Made by a program: the position numbers and the translations under genes. Below, piece by piece: positions 5,522-5,623 of a DNA stretch of 5,623 bases (position 1 is its first letter; each line of letters opens with the position of its first letter). The stretch comes from Clostridia bacterium. GTDB taxonomy: Bacteria > Bacillota > Clostridia > TANB77 > CAG-508. The stretch is from contig CAAEQN010000036.1 of NCBI GenBank assembly GCA_900758165.1, forward strand, positions 1 to 5,623. Reading direction: 5' to 3'. The notes below the pieces were generated by a model. That model was not told where the DNA came from, searched no databases, and worked only from the letters and a program-made list of their open reading frames with translations.

Positions 5522-5576
5522 TGAAGTAAATTTAACTCAGTGCATATTAATTTCGCTACTTATCCGTATGAATTAA
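5511..5576 (+). pseudogene. Possible frameshifted continuation of the C39 domain
   Basis: In the +1 frame, starting about three codons before the C39 stop, the sequence reads IINEVNLTQCILISLL before a TAA at 5574. Full-length C39 exporters have, at this distance after the DPAKG motif, an E-F segment followed by W-T-G and a hydrophobic run. The similarity is loose but correctly placed, and suggests a frameshift followed by decay. From 5577 to the window end (5623) I see no gene, terminator or repeat. Confidence 0.3.
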
Positions 5577-5623
5577 CAAGTAGAGCGTTATTGTTGATTT
5601 AAATAATAAAAATTCAGATAGAC

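Noticed and set aside
1..5623. CRISPR arrays, tRNA or rRNA genes, insertion sequences
   Set aside because: No repeat-spacer series, no RNA gene signatures and no transposase or terminal inverted repeats were seen on either strand.

Overview
The window is strongly AT-rich. It has strong AAGGAGG/AGGGAGG-type ribosome binding sites, TTG and GTG start codons, and an agr-type peptide quorum-sensing cassette. Together these suggest a low-GC Gram-positive, most likely a gut-type clostridial organism (Ruminococcaceae or Lachnospiraceae relatives). That placement is inference; nothing in the window fixes a species.

Layout. On the minus strand are a LytTR response regulator (241-948, AgrA-like) and, two bases after it, the first 79 codons of a membrane sensor kinase (238-1, AgrC-like) that runs off the left edge. 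A divergent control region of about 210 bp (949-1159) separates this pair from the plus-strand genes. It holds a good promoter for the regulator and, facing right, a 9-bp direct repeat at 21-bp spacing next to candidate promoters. Rightward come an AgrD-like signal-peptide precursor too short for ordinary gene calling (1160-1315) and, overlapping it by one base, an agrB that is broken. The agrB reading frame shifts at a run of four A's just before the catalytic cysteine. Soon afterwards it runs into the 3' end of an unrelated secreted, cationic, Trp-rich peptide gene (about 1578-1739). An 11-bp perfect hairpin follows. Next is an ABC module: a 587-residue ABC-2-type membrane protein with a large extracytoplasmic domain resembling a peptidase-M1 domain without HEXXH, an ATPase, and a second small permease. 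The window ends with an isolated C39 (bacteriocin leader) peptidase domain that stops where a PCAT exporter would continue into its membrane domain.

How it fits together. The ancestral locus was probably an agr-controlled secreted-peptide (bacteriocin-like) operon. The kinase and regulator sense a cyclic peptide made from AgrD by AgrB, then activate the rightward promoter, producing the secreted peptide plus its export or immunity ABC system. In this copy the processing protease AgrB and the 5' part of the effector peptide appear to have been lost in one deletion, and the C39 gene looks decayed as well. The sensor pair, AgrD and the ABC module look intact.

The most unusual points are the AgrD peptide, which has Ser-Ser-Thr where nearly all relatives have the ring-forming Cys; the agrB/peptide chimera; and the M1-like domain fused to an ABC-2 permease.
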